Positions 16,545 to 24,382 of a stretch of 32,257 bases of DNA are shown here, one piece after another; the first letter of the stretch is position 1, and each line of letters starts with the position of its first letter. The notes under the pieces are model-generated. The model searched no databases and was not told the origin of the DNA. It saw only the letters and a program-made list of their open reading frames with translations. The DNA comes from Chloroflexota bacterium (GTDB lineage: Bacteria; Chloroflexota; Limnocylindria; Limnocylindrales; CSP1-4). The position numbers and the translations under genes are program-made. The DNA is taken from NCBI GenBank assembly GCA_021825385.1, contig JAKAHU010000005.1, forward strand, positions 1-32,257. The letters are read 5' to 3'.

Positions 16545-17642
16545 TCAGCGGGCGATGCGGGCGCTCGCGCCCCGGATGACCGCCTCGACCTCGGCTCGTG
16601 CGGCCATCGACGCGTCGCCCGGCGTGGTCATCGCGAGCGCGCCGTGGGCGGCTCCGTACTCCACCGCCTCGGCTGGGCCGCGCCCGTCGAGGAGCCCGAA
16701 GATGAGGCCCGAGGCGAACGAATCGCCGCCGCCGACGCGGTCGAGGACCTCGAGGTCGGGCCGGCGCGTGGCCTCGTGCAGCACGCCGTCGGCCCAGCAG
16801 ACGGCCCCCCAGTCGTTCCGGGTGGCCGTCCGGGCGACGCGGAGCGTGGTGGCCACGACCCCGAGGTTGGGGTACGCGGCGACCACGTCCCCGATCATCC
16901 GGCCGAAGCCCGCCGGGTCCAGCGCCGTGAGGTCAGCGTCCGAGCCGGGCACGTCGAACCCGAGCGCCGCGGTGAAGTCCTCCTCGTTGCCAAGCAGCAC
17001 GTCCACCAAGGCCACGAGGTCGCGATTGACGTCGCGGGCGCGTTCGCGACCGCCGATCCCGGCCCACAGCGACGGTCGGTAATTGAGGTCGTACGAGACG
17101 ACCACGCCGTGGCGGCGGGCGGCCTCCATCGCCTCGCGCGCCACTGCGGCGGTCGTCTCAGACAGCGCCGCGAAGATGCCGCCCGTGTGGAGCCAGCGAG
17201 CGCCATCGCCGCCGAACAGCGCGTCCCAGTCCACCTCGCCAGGCCGCATCTGCGATGCCGCCGTGTGACCCCGATCGGACACGCCCAGCGCGGCGCGAAC
17301 GCCGAATCCGCGCTCCGTGAAGTTCAGCCCGTTGCGCACCGACCTGCCGATGCCGTCGTACTGGACCCAGCGGACGCGGCTCGCGTCCACGCCACCCTGG
17401 CGGATGAGATCCTCGATCAGGCGCCCGACGGGATTGTCGGCCAGCGCGCTCACGAGCGCCGTCCGCAGCCCGAAGCACCGGGTCAGGCCGCGGGCGACGT
17501 TGTACTCGCCGCCGCCCTCCCAGGCGCTGAACTCGCGCGTCGTCGAGATGCGCCCCTCGCCGGGGTCCAGGCGGAGCATCACCTCGCCCAGGGCCACAAG
17601 GTCCCAGCGCGACCCTGCCGCCGGCCGGATGTCAAGCGGCAC
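16545..17642 (-). CDS. kdgK: 2-keto-3-deoxygluconate (KDG) kinase, PfkB family
   Basis: The protein is 365 residues from GTG (MPLDIRPAAGSRW), two bases after the cupin stop; the 513-aa track ORF runs through the cupin in a shadow frame. PfkB features: VALGEVMLRLDP at the N-terminus, GGGEYNVARGL (substrate-binding glycines, about 45), VVSYDLNYRPSLW (about 180) and the anion-hole/catalytic-base motif DRVGGGDSFASGLIFGL (about 310). The whole resembles KdgK, which makes KDPG from KDG. A KDPG aldolase sits across the divergent promoter, so both steps are encoded at this locus. A ketohexose kinase is the alternative. Confidence 0.85.
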   Translation of the reverse strand: MPLDIRPAAGSRWDLVALGEVMLRLDPGEGRISTTREFSAWEGGGEYNVARGLTRCFGLRTALVSALADNPVGRLIEDLIRQGGVDASRVRWVQYDGIGRSVRNGLNFTERGFGVRAALGVSDRGHTAASQMRPGEVDWDALFGGDGARWLHTGGIFAALSETTAAVAREAMEAARRHGVVVSYDLNYRPSLWAGIGGRERARDVNRDLVALVDVLLGNEEDFTAALGFDVPGSDADLTALDPAGFGRMIGDVVAAYPNLGVVATTLRVARTATRNDWGAVCWADGVLHEATRRPDLEVLDRVGGGDSFASGLIFGLLDGRGPAEAVEYGAAHGALAMTTPGDASMAARAEVEAVIRGASARIAR

Positions 17643-17644
17643 CG

Positions 17645-18055
17645 CTACACCTTGCGATCCGAGTCGCCCGACTCGTCGAACGCCCGGTGCATCATGCCCA
17701 GCGACGGGTCCGGACCCTTGAAGCCGACCAGATACTCGAGCCGAATGGGCGCGAACGCCTCGTAGAACACAACGTCCTCGTCGCCCAGCTGACGGAAGGC
17801 GTGGATCCAGTTGGAGGGGATGACCAGGAGCGAGCCCGGCCCCACCTCCCTCTCCTCGCCCGCCACCCTGGCCCACAGGCGTCCCGACGCGACCAGCATG
17901 ATCTGCTCGGCTTCGTGGCTGTGCTCCGGGACCACCACGCCGCCGCGGTAGACGATGCGGGTCAGCATCACCTTCTCGCCGGAGACGGCCTGGCGGTGGA
18001 CGCCCTTGACGTACTCGACCGTCGGGAACTCGTCCCAGGTGGTGATCTGGCTCAT
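17645..18055 (-). CDS. Small cupin protein, KdgF-like
   Basis: The protein is 136 residues from MSQITTWDEFPT; its ATG overlaps the stop of the upstream molybdopterin subunit (ATGA). The single cupin fold shows the metal ligands H-x-H-x3-Q in PEHSHEAEQ (about 44) and a later His in IPSNWIHAF, with GPGSLLVIP between. The end FYEAFAPIRLEYLVG matches the closing segment of KdgF-type cupins, which help convert unsaturated uronates to the linear keto form that feeds KDG. Its place directly before the KDG kinase supports this. Other small cupins (isomerases or sugar-binding) cannot be excluded. Confidence 0.7.
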   Translation of the reverse strand: MSQITTWDEFPTVEYVKGVHRQAVSGEKVMLTRIVYRGGVVVPEHSHEAEQIMLVASGRLWARVAGEEREVGPGSLLVIPSNWIHAFRQLGDEDVVFYEAFAPIRLEYLVGFKGPDPSLGMMHRAFDESGDSDRKV

Positions 18056-19071
18056 GCGGCTCCCTCCCCGGCGGCGGCCCGGGCATCGAGCCCGCGCAGG
18101 ATCGCCTCCGGCGTGACCGGCAGGGTGTCCACCCTCACCCCGCACGCGTGGTAGATGGCGTTGACGATGGCCGGGATCGGCGCGTTGGCAGTCATCTCGC
18201 CGACGCCCTTGACGCCGTACGGCCCGTTGGCCGAAGGGACCTCGAGCACCACCGATTCGATGAGCGGCAGCTCCGGCATGCCCGGCATCAGGTACCCGGC
18301 GAAGTCCTTGGGGCTGTGGTCGCGGCTCGGGTAGTACGGCTCCGTGGTCTCGTAGAGCGCGTGGCTCATGCCCATCCATGCACCGCCCGTGATCTGGCCC
18401 TTCACCAGCGCTGGGTTGACCTGCCGGCCCACCTCGTAGGCGCTTCGGATGCTCAGCACCGCCACCTCGCCCGTCTCGGTGTCCACCTCCACCTCGGCCA
18501 CCGTGCAGGCGTAGGCCTGGGTGGAGTCGGGGTCCATGGCCCCGGTCTCCGGGTCCACGCCGCTCTTGGGTTTCATGTACGCGCCGCGTCCGGAGATCGT
18601 GCGGCCGTACTGGAACTGGGCTCGTGACGCGAGGTCCGCGATGTCGCGCCGCTTCTGGGGCGAGCCGGACACATAGACGCCGCCCCGCCCGTCGAGGACG
18701 AGGTCGTCAGCCGACACCTCGAGCTCCTCGGACGCGAGCTGGAGCACGGCGTCGCGCGCCTCGATGGCCGCCGCTTTTACCGCGTTGCCCACCCGGTGCG
18801 TGGCGCGGCTGGCGAAGGTGCCCATATCGTGCGGCCCGGTGTCGGTGTCGGCGGTCTGGATGACGATCTGGTCATAGGGGACGCCGAGCGTCTCCGCGGC
18901 GATCTGGGCCATCACGGTGCGCAGCCCCTGTCCCAAGTCCGCGGCAGCGAGCACCACGTTGAACGAGCCGCTCGTGGTGGCGTGGATCAGCGCCTGGGAC
19001 GGGTCACCGCCTAGGTTCATCCCAGTCGGGTAGTTGACCGCGGCCATGCCGGTCCCACGCAGCTTCGCCAT
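18052..19071 (-). CDS. Molybdenum hydroxylase, C-terminal half of the molybdopterin subunit (NdhM-like)
   Basis: The protein is 339 residues from MAKLRGTGMAAVNYPTGMN, with the ATG one base after the stop of the N-terminal half. It corresponds to the second Mo-cofactor-binding domain of xanthine dehydrogenase-type large subunits: GMNLGGDPSQALIH, AAADLGQGLRTVMAQIAAE, DTDTGPHDMGTFASR, and the catalytic Glu in GVKGVGEMTANAP. It cannot act without the preceding subunit. The same split, with near-identical sizes (as I recall about 425 and 330 residues), is known for nicotinate dehydrogenase of Eubacterium barkeri (NdhL/NdhM). The clean start after the upstream stop suggests a real two-gene arrangement rather than a frameshift. 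Confidence 0.9.
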   Translation of the reverse strand: MAKLRGTGMAAVNYPTGMNLGGDPSQALIHATTSGSFNVVLAAADLGQGLRTVMAQIAAETLGVPYDQIVIQTADTDTGPHDMGTFASRATHRVGNAVKAAAIEARDAVLQLASEELEVSADDLVLDGRGGVYVSGSPQKRRDIADLASRAQFQYGRTISGRGAYMKPKSGVDPETGAMDPDSTQAYACTVAEVEVDTETGEVAVLSIRSAYEVGRQVNPALVKGQITGGAWMGMSHALYETTEPYYPSRDHSPKDFAGYLMPGMPELPLIESVVLEVPSANGPYGVKGVGEMTANAPIPAIVNAIYHACGVRVDTLPVTPEAILRGLDARAAAGEGAA

Positions 19072-19072
19072 G

Positions 19073-20419
19073 TCAGCGGCCCCCTTCCTGCTCGGCGCGC
19101 GGGGCCGAGGACATCGCCATGAGGTCGGGCGGCAGCTCGCGCCCGACAAGCCCGGCGGCCGCCTGCATCGTCTCGATGAGGGTGCAGTCCGCGACGGCCT
19201 TGCGGTGCGGCTTGACGTCGCCGTTGTGGTGGGCATTCCGGAAGCGAACTGTCCAGGGGTCCAGGCCGCAGACCTCGGCGATCTTGTCCATCTGGACCTC
19301 GACCGCGAACGAGCCCATCGTGACGCCGAACCCGCGCATCGCCGAGGTGGGGGTCCGGTTGGTGTAGACGCAGTAGGCATCGATCGACACGTTCGGGATG
19401 CGGTAGGGCCCGGCGGCGTTCGCCGCGTGCTTGGTCAGCGCGTAGGGCGTCTGGCGGCTGTAGGCGCCGCAGTCGGCGAGGCTCGTCACCTGGCGTGCGA
19501 CGACGGTGCCGTCGGCCAGCACCCCGTCCTTGATCCGGATCGTCCACGGGCTGCGCGTGGAGCTGACCTGCATCTCCTCCTGACGGGTGAACACGTAGCG
19601 CACGGGCCGACCGGTCCTCATCGCGCCGAGGGTCGCGAGCGGCTCGACGATGACGTCCACCTTGCCGCCGAACCCACCGCCGACGGTGCCGCCCACGAAG
19701 CGCAGCCGGTTCGGCTGCACCTGCAGGATGATCGAGGTGTTGTCCAGGCTGAAGTACAGCGCCTGCGTGTTGGTGTAGACCGTGTACCGGCCGTTGGGCT
19801 CGGGGACCGCGATGGCACCGGTGGTCTCGAGGGGCGCCTGCTCGATCGGCGAGGTGCGGTACTCGCCCTCCACGATGTGGTCCGCCTGCGCGAAGCCGGC
19901 CTCGACGTCGCCGAAGCGGACGCGCCGGCAGTTGTGGCCCTCGAACATGAACGTGTTGTTGCCCCAGTGGGTCACCACCGGGGCGTCGGGCCGCAGCGCC
20001 TCGTCCATGTCGAACACGGCGGGCAGTTCCTCGAGGTCCATGCCGACCCGGGCGACCGCCTCGTTGGCTGCGGCCTCGGTCTCGGCGAGGATGGCCACGA
20101 TCGGCTCGCCGACGTAGCGGACCCGGTCCTCGGCGAGCACGAACTCCTCCTCGGGCTCCACGCCGATGAGCCCCAGGATCGTGTAGACGTTGTGCGGCAC
20201 GTCGGCGTGGGTGAGGGCGCGGACGAAGCCCGGCACGCGCTCCGCCTCGGACAGGTCCACCCCCCGCACGCGTGCGTGGGGCAGCGGGCTGCGGACCACC
20301 TTGAGGTGCAGCATGCCCGGGAAGGTCAGGTCCGCCGTGTACTTCGTCTGGCCGGAGACGTGTCCGGCGCCGTCGTATCGCTGGAGCGATTCGCCGACGA
20401 CATTGAGGCCGGCGCTCAT
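19073..20419 (-). CDS. Molybdenum hydroxylase, N-terminal half of the molybdopterin subunit (NdhL-like)
   Basis: The protein is 448 residues from MSAGLNVVGESLQRYDGAG; the ATG overlaps the end of the 2Fe-2S gene. Residues 1-125 are the a/b hammerhead domain (VSGQTKYTADLTFPGMLH). The first Mo-binding domain follows with FVGGTVGGGFGGKVDV (about 245) and the active-site loop SAMRGFGVTMGSFAVE (about 370). The CoxL loop AYRCSFR is absent, so this is not a form I CO dehydrogenase. It ends in TGA just where an intact XDH-type subunit would continue; the remainder is the next gene. Together they total 787 residues, the normal size. The substrate could be an aldehyde, aldose, purine or N-heterocycle. 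Confidence 0.9.
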   Translation of the reverse strand: MSAGLNVVGESLQRYDGAGHVSGQTKYTADLTFPGMLHLKVVRSPLPHARVRGVDLSEAERVPGFVRALTHADVPHNVYTILGLIGVEPEEEFVLAEDRVRYVGEPIVAILAETEAAANEAVARVGMDLEELPAVFDMDEALRPDAPVVTHWGNNTFMFEGHNCRRVRFGDVEAGFAQADHIVEGEYRTSPIEQAPLETTGAIAVPEPNGRYTVYTNTQALYFSLDNTSIILQVQPNRLRFVGGTVGGGFGGKVDVIVEPLATLGAMRTGRPVRYVFTRQEEMQVSSTRSPWTIRIKDGVLADGTVVARQVTSLADCGAYSRQTPYALTKHAANAAGPYRIPNVSIDAYCVYTNRTPTSAMRGFGVTMGSFAVEVQMDKIAEVCGLDPWTVRFRNAHHNGDVKPHRKAVADCTLIETMQAAAGLVGRELPPDLMAMSSAPRAEQEGGR

Positions 20420-20910
20420 CGGGTGGCCTCCTCGCGGGACACGACGGCTGCAGCCTCGACGGCTGCGAGGATCGGCGCGTAGCCCGTGCACCGGCAGACG
20501 TTGCCCGACAGCGCGTCCATGACCTCCTCGCGGGTGGGCGACGGGTTCCGCTCGAGCAACGCCTCGGTGACCATCTCCATGCCCGGCGTGCAGTAGCCGC
20601 ACTGGGTGCCGTTGGCGTCGAGGAACGCCCGCTGAACGGGCGTTAGCCCCTCGGCGGGCGTGAGGTCCTCAAGGGTGGTCACGCTCCGGCCGGCCACGTC
20701 CTGGACCGGGAGCAGACAGGACGGGACGGGCTCGCCGTCCAGCAGCACCGTGCACGAGCCGCAGCCGCCCTGTCGGCAGCCGTCCTTCACCGACGTGCGG
20801 CCGAGCTGCGTGCGGAGGACCTGCTGGAGGGTCGTCAGCGGGCGAACCAGCACCTCCACGGGCCGGCCCCCAAGCTCGAATTCGACGACGACTGACGCCA
20901 CGCTACGCAC
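20416..20910 (-). CDS. Molybdenum hydroxylase [2Fe-2S] subunit
   Basis: The protein is up to 164 residues. The plant-type N-terminal cluster motif is CRQGGCGSC with a fourth Cys in VPSCLLP; the C-terminal helical-bundle cluster is CGYCTPGM...NVCRCTGY. These two [2Fe-2S] clusters relay electrons from Mo to FAD in XDH-family enzymes. Two GTG starts are possible: 20910 (overlapping the FAD-subunit stop by 8 bases) and 20901 (one base after it, better spaced from AGGAGAGGGG). The end overlaps the large-subunit ATG. It is part of one complex with the genes on both sides. Confidence 0.95.
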   Translation of the reverse strand: MRSVASVVVEFELGGRPVEVLVRPLTTLQQVLRTQLGRTSVKDGCRQGGCGSCTVLLDGEPVPSCLLPVQDVAGRSVTTLEDLTPAEGLTPVQRAFLDANGTQCGYCTPGMEMVTEALLERNPSPTREEVMDALSGNVCRCTGYAPILAAVEAAAVVSREEATR

Positions 20911-21751
20911 CCCTCTCCTCGGGCTGCGCGAGCTGCGCCAAGGCCCGTTCCACCATCACGCCCACCATCCGCCGCCGATACCAGGCCGACGCGACCGGAT
21001 CCGAGAAGGGCTCGGCGTCCTCCATCGCCGCGGCGACCGCCTCGGCGATGGCCGCGTGGGTCAGCGGGCGGCCGAGCAGGGCCGCCTCGGCACCAGCCGA
21101 TCGCAGCGGGTGCGGACCGACGGCTCCGAGCGCCACGCGCGCGTCGGCGACCACATCGCCCTCCATGGCGACCCGCGCGGCGACGGTCACCACCGCCGGC
21201 GTGTTCGCCGCCTTGCGGCCGAACTTGAGGAACGCCTGGCGGTCGGCAGTGACCGGAACCGCCAGCCGCACCGCGAGCTCGTCCGGGGCGAGTGCGGTGG
21301 TCATGAAGCCCGTCCAGAACCCGCCGAGCGGCAGCACGCGGACACCGGACGGGCCGATCGCCTCGACCTGCGTGTCGAGCGCGAGCAGCGCCGTGGCCAC
21401 GCCCCCCCCCGGCGGCGGGGTGAACAGGTTGCCGCCGACCGTGCCCACGTTGCGCACCTGCCAGCTGGCCGTGTGGCGCGCGGCCTCAGCCAGGAGCGGC
21501 AGGTGCGGCTGGGCGGCCAGCGCCGTGAGCGTTGCCGTAGCGCCGATCATGAGGCGGTCGCCCACCAGCTCCACGCGGTCGATCCCGAGCCGGCGCAGGC
21601 CCATCACCCTGGCCGGCAGCGAGATGCCCTCGTTGATCAGCGGCATCGCGACCGTCCCACCGGCGATCACCAGGAGCTCGGGACCGTGCTCCGTGAGGAG
21701 GGCCAGGGCCTCTGGCACCGACGCGGGCTGGAAGTAGCTCGAGACCGTCAC
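20903..21751 (-). CDS. Molybdenum hydroxylase FAD-binding subunit (CoxM/XdhB-like)
   Basis: The chosen GTG (MTVSSYFQPASVPEALALL) overlaps the CoxG-like stop (GTGA) and gives 282 residues; the 399-aa track ORF is an upstream shadow extension. FAD-binding motifs: LLVIAGGTVAMPLIN (about 26) and VRNVGTVGGNLFTPPPGGG (about 97), then the FAD_binding_5 C-terminal domain (ARVALGAVGPHPLRSAGAEA). It passes electrons from the Fe-S subunit to NAD or another acceptor. A run of nine C's on the plus strand encodes the PPPGGG part; the frame is intact. Confidence 0.93.
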   Translation of the reverse strand: MTVSSYFQPASVPEALALLTEHGPELLVIAGGTVAMPLINEGISLPARVMGLRRLGIDRVELVGDRLMIGATATLTALAAQPHLPLLAEAARHTASWQVRNVGTVGGNLFTPPPGGGVATALLALDTQVEAIGPSGVRVLPLGGFWTGFMTTALAPDELAVRLAVPVTADRQAFLKFGRKAANTPAVVTVAARVAMEGDVVADARVALGAVGPHPLRSAGAEAALLGRPLTHAAIAEAVAAAMEDAEPFSDPVASAWYRRRMVGVMVERALAQLAQPEERGA

Positions 21752-22197
21752 TCGTGGACCTCCATGGCAAGGCGACGGTCCAGGGCGGCGAGACCCTGGC
21801 CGATCAGCGATTGGGCGAGGCGTTCTGCGATGCCGCCGTCGAGGCGGGCGAGCGGGCCGCCGACCACGCCCGACCCGCTGTAGGTCATGGCGGTCCCGGC
21901 GTCGGCGTCCGCGAGCTCGAACCGGGCCCGGCCCGCGATCGTGCCCATGGCGCCCTCGACGCGACCGTCGAGGTCGCATCGCTCGGGCTCGAGGATGTCG
22001 ACGAGGCGGACGTGCGTGCGGTAGGTGCCCGCAGCGCCCGGAAGGCGGAGGGCGATCCGGCCCGCGTACTCGTCGGGGCCAACCTGCTGGACGGCCTCGC
22101 AACCGGGGATCACAGCGAGCAGCACGCGCGGGTCGCGGATGGCGGCGAACACCGCGCCGCGCGGTGCGGCGAAGTGGTGGCGGCCCTGGATGTTCAT
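21748..22197 (-). CDS. CoxG-family SRPBCC protein
   Basis: The protein is 149 residues; its ATG overlaps the end of the GntR gene (ATGA). The sequence MNIQGRHHFAAPRGAVFAAI...VLLAVIPGCEAVQQVGPDEY is the classic opening of CoxG (SRPBCC/START-like fold). The middle EGAMGTIAGRARFELADADAGTAMTYSGSGVVGG also fits. CoxG-like proteins accompany many molybdenum hydroxylases and are linked to enzyme maturation or membrane recruitment; CODH activity is not implied. CoxG homologues often have a C-terminal membrane tail, which is missing here. Confidence 0.88.
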   Translation of the reverse strand: MNIQGRHHFAAPRGAVFAAIRDPRVLLAVIPGCEAVQQVGPDEYAGRIALRLPGAAGTYRTHVRLVDILEPERCDLDGRVEGAMGTIAGRARFELADADAGTAMTYSGSGVVGGPLARLDGGIAERLAQSLIGQGLAALDRRLAMEVHE

Positions 22198-22961
22198 CGC
22201 CGCACGGCCGACGCCACGGCGCTCGCCAGCGCCGCCTCCACGTGGGTCAGGTGCGCCTCCATGGCGGCGGCTGCCGCAGCGGGGTCATGCGCGCGCAGCG
22301 CGGTCAGGATCGTCTCGTGGTCCTTGAGGGCGCCCCGGCGAGTCGCGGCGGCAGCGCCCGTCCGCTCTCGGCTCACCCTGCCCAGCGTGTTGATGATGCG
22401 CATGAACTGGACGAGCAGGAAGTTGCCGGCCGCCTCGCAGACGGCGTCGTGAAACGCGATATCGAGCTCCGCGAAGCGGTCGGCGTCGTCCACGGCGGCC
22501 TGCAGCCGCTGCAGCAGCGCATCCAGGTCGCTCAGCTCGTCGGGCGTGATCCGCTGAGCCGCTAGGCGGACGTTGCCCACCTCCACGATGCGCCGGGTCT
22601 CGATGACCTGCGACAGCGCGACGGGGTCCTTCGAGAACACGAAGTCGAGGTGCGAGATGAGCTGCTGCGGCTCGAGGGCGGTGATGTAGGTGCCGGCACC
22701 CTGGCGGATCTCGACGACGTTCATGATCGCGAGCGCGCGAAGCGCCTCGCGCAGGACCGGCCGACTGACGCTCATCTCCGCGGCCAGCTCCCGCTCGGCG
22801 GGCAGCTTGTCGCCGGGCCGGAGCTGCTCGGCCCGGATGAGGTCGAGCAGGCGCGACGCGATCTCCTCGGGCAGGGTGCTGCGGTCCACCAGCGCGAAAC
22901 GCGGCCACGCCGGTGGCGTCTCGGCACCGCCGCCGGCGGCGGGTTCGGGATCGGTTGCCAC
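22194..22961 (-). CDS. FadR-type GntR-family transcriptional regulator (FCD domain)
   Basis: The protein is 255 residues from GTG with GGAGGAG just upstream. After a low-complexity start, the winged helix is clear: LPEEIASRLLDLIRAEQLRPGDKLPAEREL (about 30), then SRPVLREALRAL as recognition helix and RQGAGTYI as wing. The C-terminal FCD effector domain is all-helical, with metal-site residues such as ELDIAFHDAV and the later histidines DHETI and EAHLTHVE. FCD regulators usually sense carboxylic acids such as sugar acids. It is the first gene of the minus-strand operon, so it probably autoregulates and controls both divergent units through the palindrome at 23023. Confidence 0.93.
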   Translation of the reverse strand: MATDPEPAAGGGAETPPAWPRFALVDRSTLPEEIASRLLDLIRAEQLRPGDKLPAERELAAEMSVSRPVLREALRALAIMNVVEIRQGAGTYITALEPQQLISHLDFVFSKDPVALSQVIETRRIVEVGNVRLAAQRITPDELSDLDALLQRLQAAVDDADRFAELDIAFHDAVCEAAGNFLLVQFMRIINTLGRVSRERTGAAAATRRGALKDHETILTALRAHDPAAAAAAMEAHLTHVEAALASAVASAVRR

Positions 22962-22991
22962 GCTGCTCCTCCGCTCGATGGGACCCGGGCG

Positions 22992-23021
22992 ATGCTATGG
23001 CGCGTCTGATAAAGTCGTCAA
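22992..23021 (-). promoter_or_regulatory. Minus-strand promoter of the GntR operon (TTGACG-N18-TAGCAT)
   Basis: On the minus strand TTGACG (23021-23016) and TAGCAT (22997-22992) are separated by 18 bases, close to the sigma-70-type consensus. They lie 31 bases before the GntR start codon. Confidence 0.6.
23008..23015 (+). promoter_or_regulatory. Plus-strand extended -10 promoter (TGa-TAAAGT)
   Basis: TG-A-TAAAGT reads as an extended -10 element. The predicted start (about 23022) is directly before the operator, and AGGAG (23038-23042) then precedes the ABM-protein ATG. No -35 is apparent. Confidence 0.45.
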
Positions 23022-23022
23022 C

Positions 23023-23033
23023 TGGTAAGACCA
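23023..23033. promoter_or_regulatory. FadR-type GntR operator (TGGTAAGACCA)
   Basis: TGGT-AAG-ACCA is a perfect match to the family consensus TNGT-N3-ACNA of FadR-subfamily GntR proteins. It lies between divergent units, one of which begins with a FadR-type regulator. It abuts the minus-strand -35 and the predicted plus-strand start point, so bound protein would block both. A wider TAAAGT...ACTTTA pair (23010-23015, 23033-23038) surrounds it. Confidence 0.7.
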
Positions 23034-23050
23034 CTTTAGGAGCCACCGGC

Positions 23051-23338
23051 ATGATCGAGCGCCACATCAGCTTCGCCGTCCTGCCCGCCAAGACCGCCGA
23101 GTTCGAGCGCTTCATCGCTGAGCAGTACCGGCCGCCCGTGCTCGAGATGCCGGGCCTGATCGAGTGCAGTCTCCTGCGCGAGGCGGAGCACGCCGACCGT
23201 TACCAGCTGGTGTTCCGGTGGGAGACGGCCGACAACGCGGTGGCTTGGCGCGTGAGCGACGTGCACCAGGGCCTGCAGCCGGCGCTCAACGCGCTGCATG
23301 CGGGCATGGAGATCGTCGCGTACGAGAAGGTTGCCTAG
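23051..23338 (+). CDS. Small ABM/Dabb-fold protein
   Basis: The protein is 95 residues from MIERHISFAVLPAKTAEFE with AGGAG eight bases upstream. The pattern of a beta strand, then KTAEFERFIAEQYRPPVLEMPGL, then a strand with ADRYQLVFRWETADNAVAW matches the ferredoxin-like dimeric alpha-beta barrel of antibiotic-biosynthesis-monooxygenase (ABM) proteins. Members act as small oxygenases, isomerases or mutarotase-like enzymes, and many have no known activity. As first gene of the divergent sugar-acid arm it may handle the same substrate. No catalytic residue can be assigned. Confidence 0.75.
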   Translation: MIERHISFAVLPAKTAEFERFIAEQYRPPVLEMPGLIECSLLREAEHADRYQLVFRWETADNAVAWRVSDVHQGLQPALNALHAGMEIVAYEKVA

Positions 23339-23387
23339 GCCGAGCACCTCCCCACCTCGCCCAACCCCAGCGCGACCGGAGGACGCG

Positions 23388-24380
23388 ATGCCCGACGAGC
23401 GGTTCCTGGTCACCGGCGGCACCGGCTGCATCGGCGCGTGGGTCGTGCGCGCCTTGGTGCGCGAGGGCCTGTCCGTCACGGTTGTGTCTGCCCGGGGCTC
23501 CGACGCCCGGCTGCGCCTCGTCCTGACCGAACCGGAGCTGGCGAGCGTCCAGCTGGTGGCCGCCGACATCACCGACCTCGCCGCGATCGAGGCGGTGGCC
23601 CGCCGCTCGGGCGTGAGCCGCATCGTCCACCTCGCCGCCCTCCAGCTGCCGTTCTGCGCGGCCGACCCGATCGCCGGCGCCCGCGTCAACGTCGAGGGCA
23701 CCGCCGTGATGTTCGAGCTGGCGCGGCGCCTGGAGACCGGTCGCCTCGTCTACGCGAGCAGCGCCGCGGTGTTCGGTCCGAAGGCACACTACGCGGATGC
23801 GGTCGTCGGCATGGACGCCGAGCTTCATCCGACCTCGCACTACGGCGTGTTCAAGGTCGCCAACGAGCAGGCGGCCCGCGTGTACTGGGAGAGCTGGGGG
23901 CTCGCGAGCACGGGGCTCCGGCCCCATTCCGCCTACGGCCCCGGCCGGGACCAGGGGGTGACGTCAAAGCCCACCGTGGCGATGATCGCCGCGGCAGCCG
24001 GGCGCCCATACCGCATCGACTTCGGCGGCGGCTGCCAGTTCCAGTTCGTCGAGGATGTCGCGGCGGCGTTCATCGCGGCGGCGCGCAGCGGGCGGCCGGG
24101 CGCCGAGGTGTTCAGCATCGGCGGCCCGCGCATCGGCGTGGACGAGGTGGTCGACGCCATCGGGGACGTGGCGCCTGCCTCCCGCGGGATGATCACGTTC
24201 GGAGACCGGATCCTGCCGTTCCCCGAGGCGTTCGACGGCGCGCCGCTAGAGGCCGCGCTGGGCGCCCAGCCGGTGACGCCACTGGCCGTGGGCGTCGAGC
24301 GGACGATCGCCGTCTATCGCGACGCGATCGCACGCGGGCTCGTGGACGACGCGTTCCTCGACCGCGTGGTGGGGGGCTGA
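23388..24380 (+). CDS. Extended SDR NAD-dependent epimerase/dehydrogenase
   Basis: The protein is 330 residues, start ATG after CGGAGGA. The NAD-binding TGGTGCIGAWVVRAL (G-x2-G-x2-G) is at the N-terminus, and ADITDLAAI and VHLAAL follow. The catalytic triad is visible as SSAAVFG and SHYGVFKVANE (Y-x3-K, about 145). The C-terminal substrate domain includes LRPHSAYGPGRDQGVT. Extended SDRs either epimerise nucleotide sugars or oxidise free sugars and sugar acids (uronate or erythronate dehydrogenase types). The neighbouring KDPG aldolase and KDG kinase favour a dehydrogenase acting on a sugar or sugar acid. This is inference. Confidence 0.85.
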   Translation: MPDERFLVTGGTGCIGAWVVRALVREGLSVTVVSARGSDARLRLVLTEPELASVQLVAADITDLAAIEAVARRSGVSRIVHLAALQLPFCAADPIAGARVNVEGTAVMFELARRLETGRLVYASSAAVFGPKAHYADAVVGMDAELHPTSHYGVFKVANEQAARVYWESWGLASTGLRPHSAYGPGRDQGVTSKPTVAMIAAAAGRPYRIDFGGGCQFQFVEDVAAAFIAAARSGRPGAEVFSIGGPRIGVDEVVDAIGDVAPASRGMITFGDRILPFPEAFDGAPLEAALGAQPVTPLAVGVERTIAVYRDAIARGLVDDAFLDRVVGG

Positions 24381-24382
24381 CC

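Noticed and set aside
18052-20419. Form I CO dehydrogenase (CoxL) because of the CoxG neighbour
   Set aside because: The CoxL active-site loop AYRCSFR is absent and the loop reads SAMRGFG, as in XDH/nicotinate dehydrogenase-type enzymes.
21410-21420. Long C-run as a frameshift or phase-variation site
   Set aside because: The FAD-subunit frame is intact across it and encodes the expected Pro/Gly-rich FAD loop; there is no evidence of variation.
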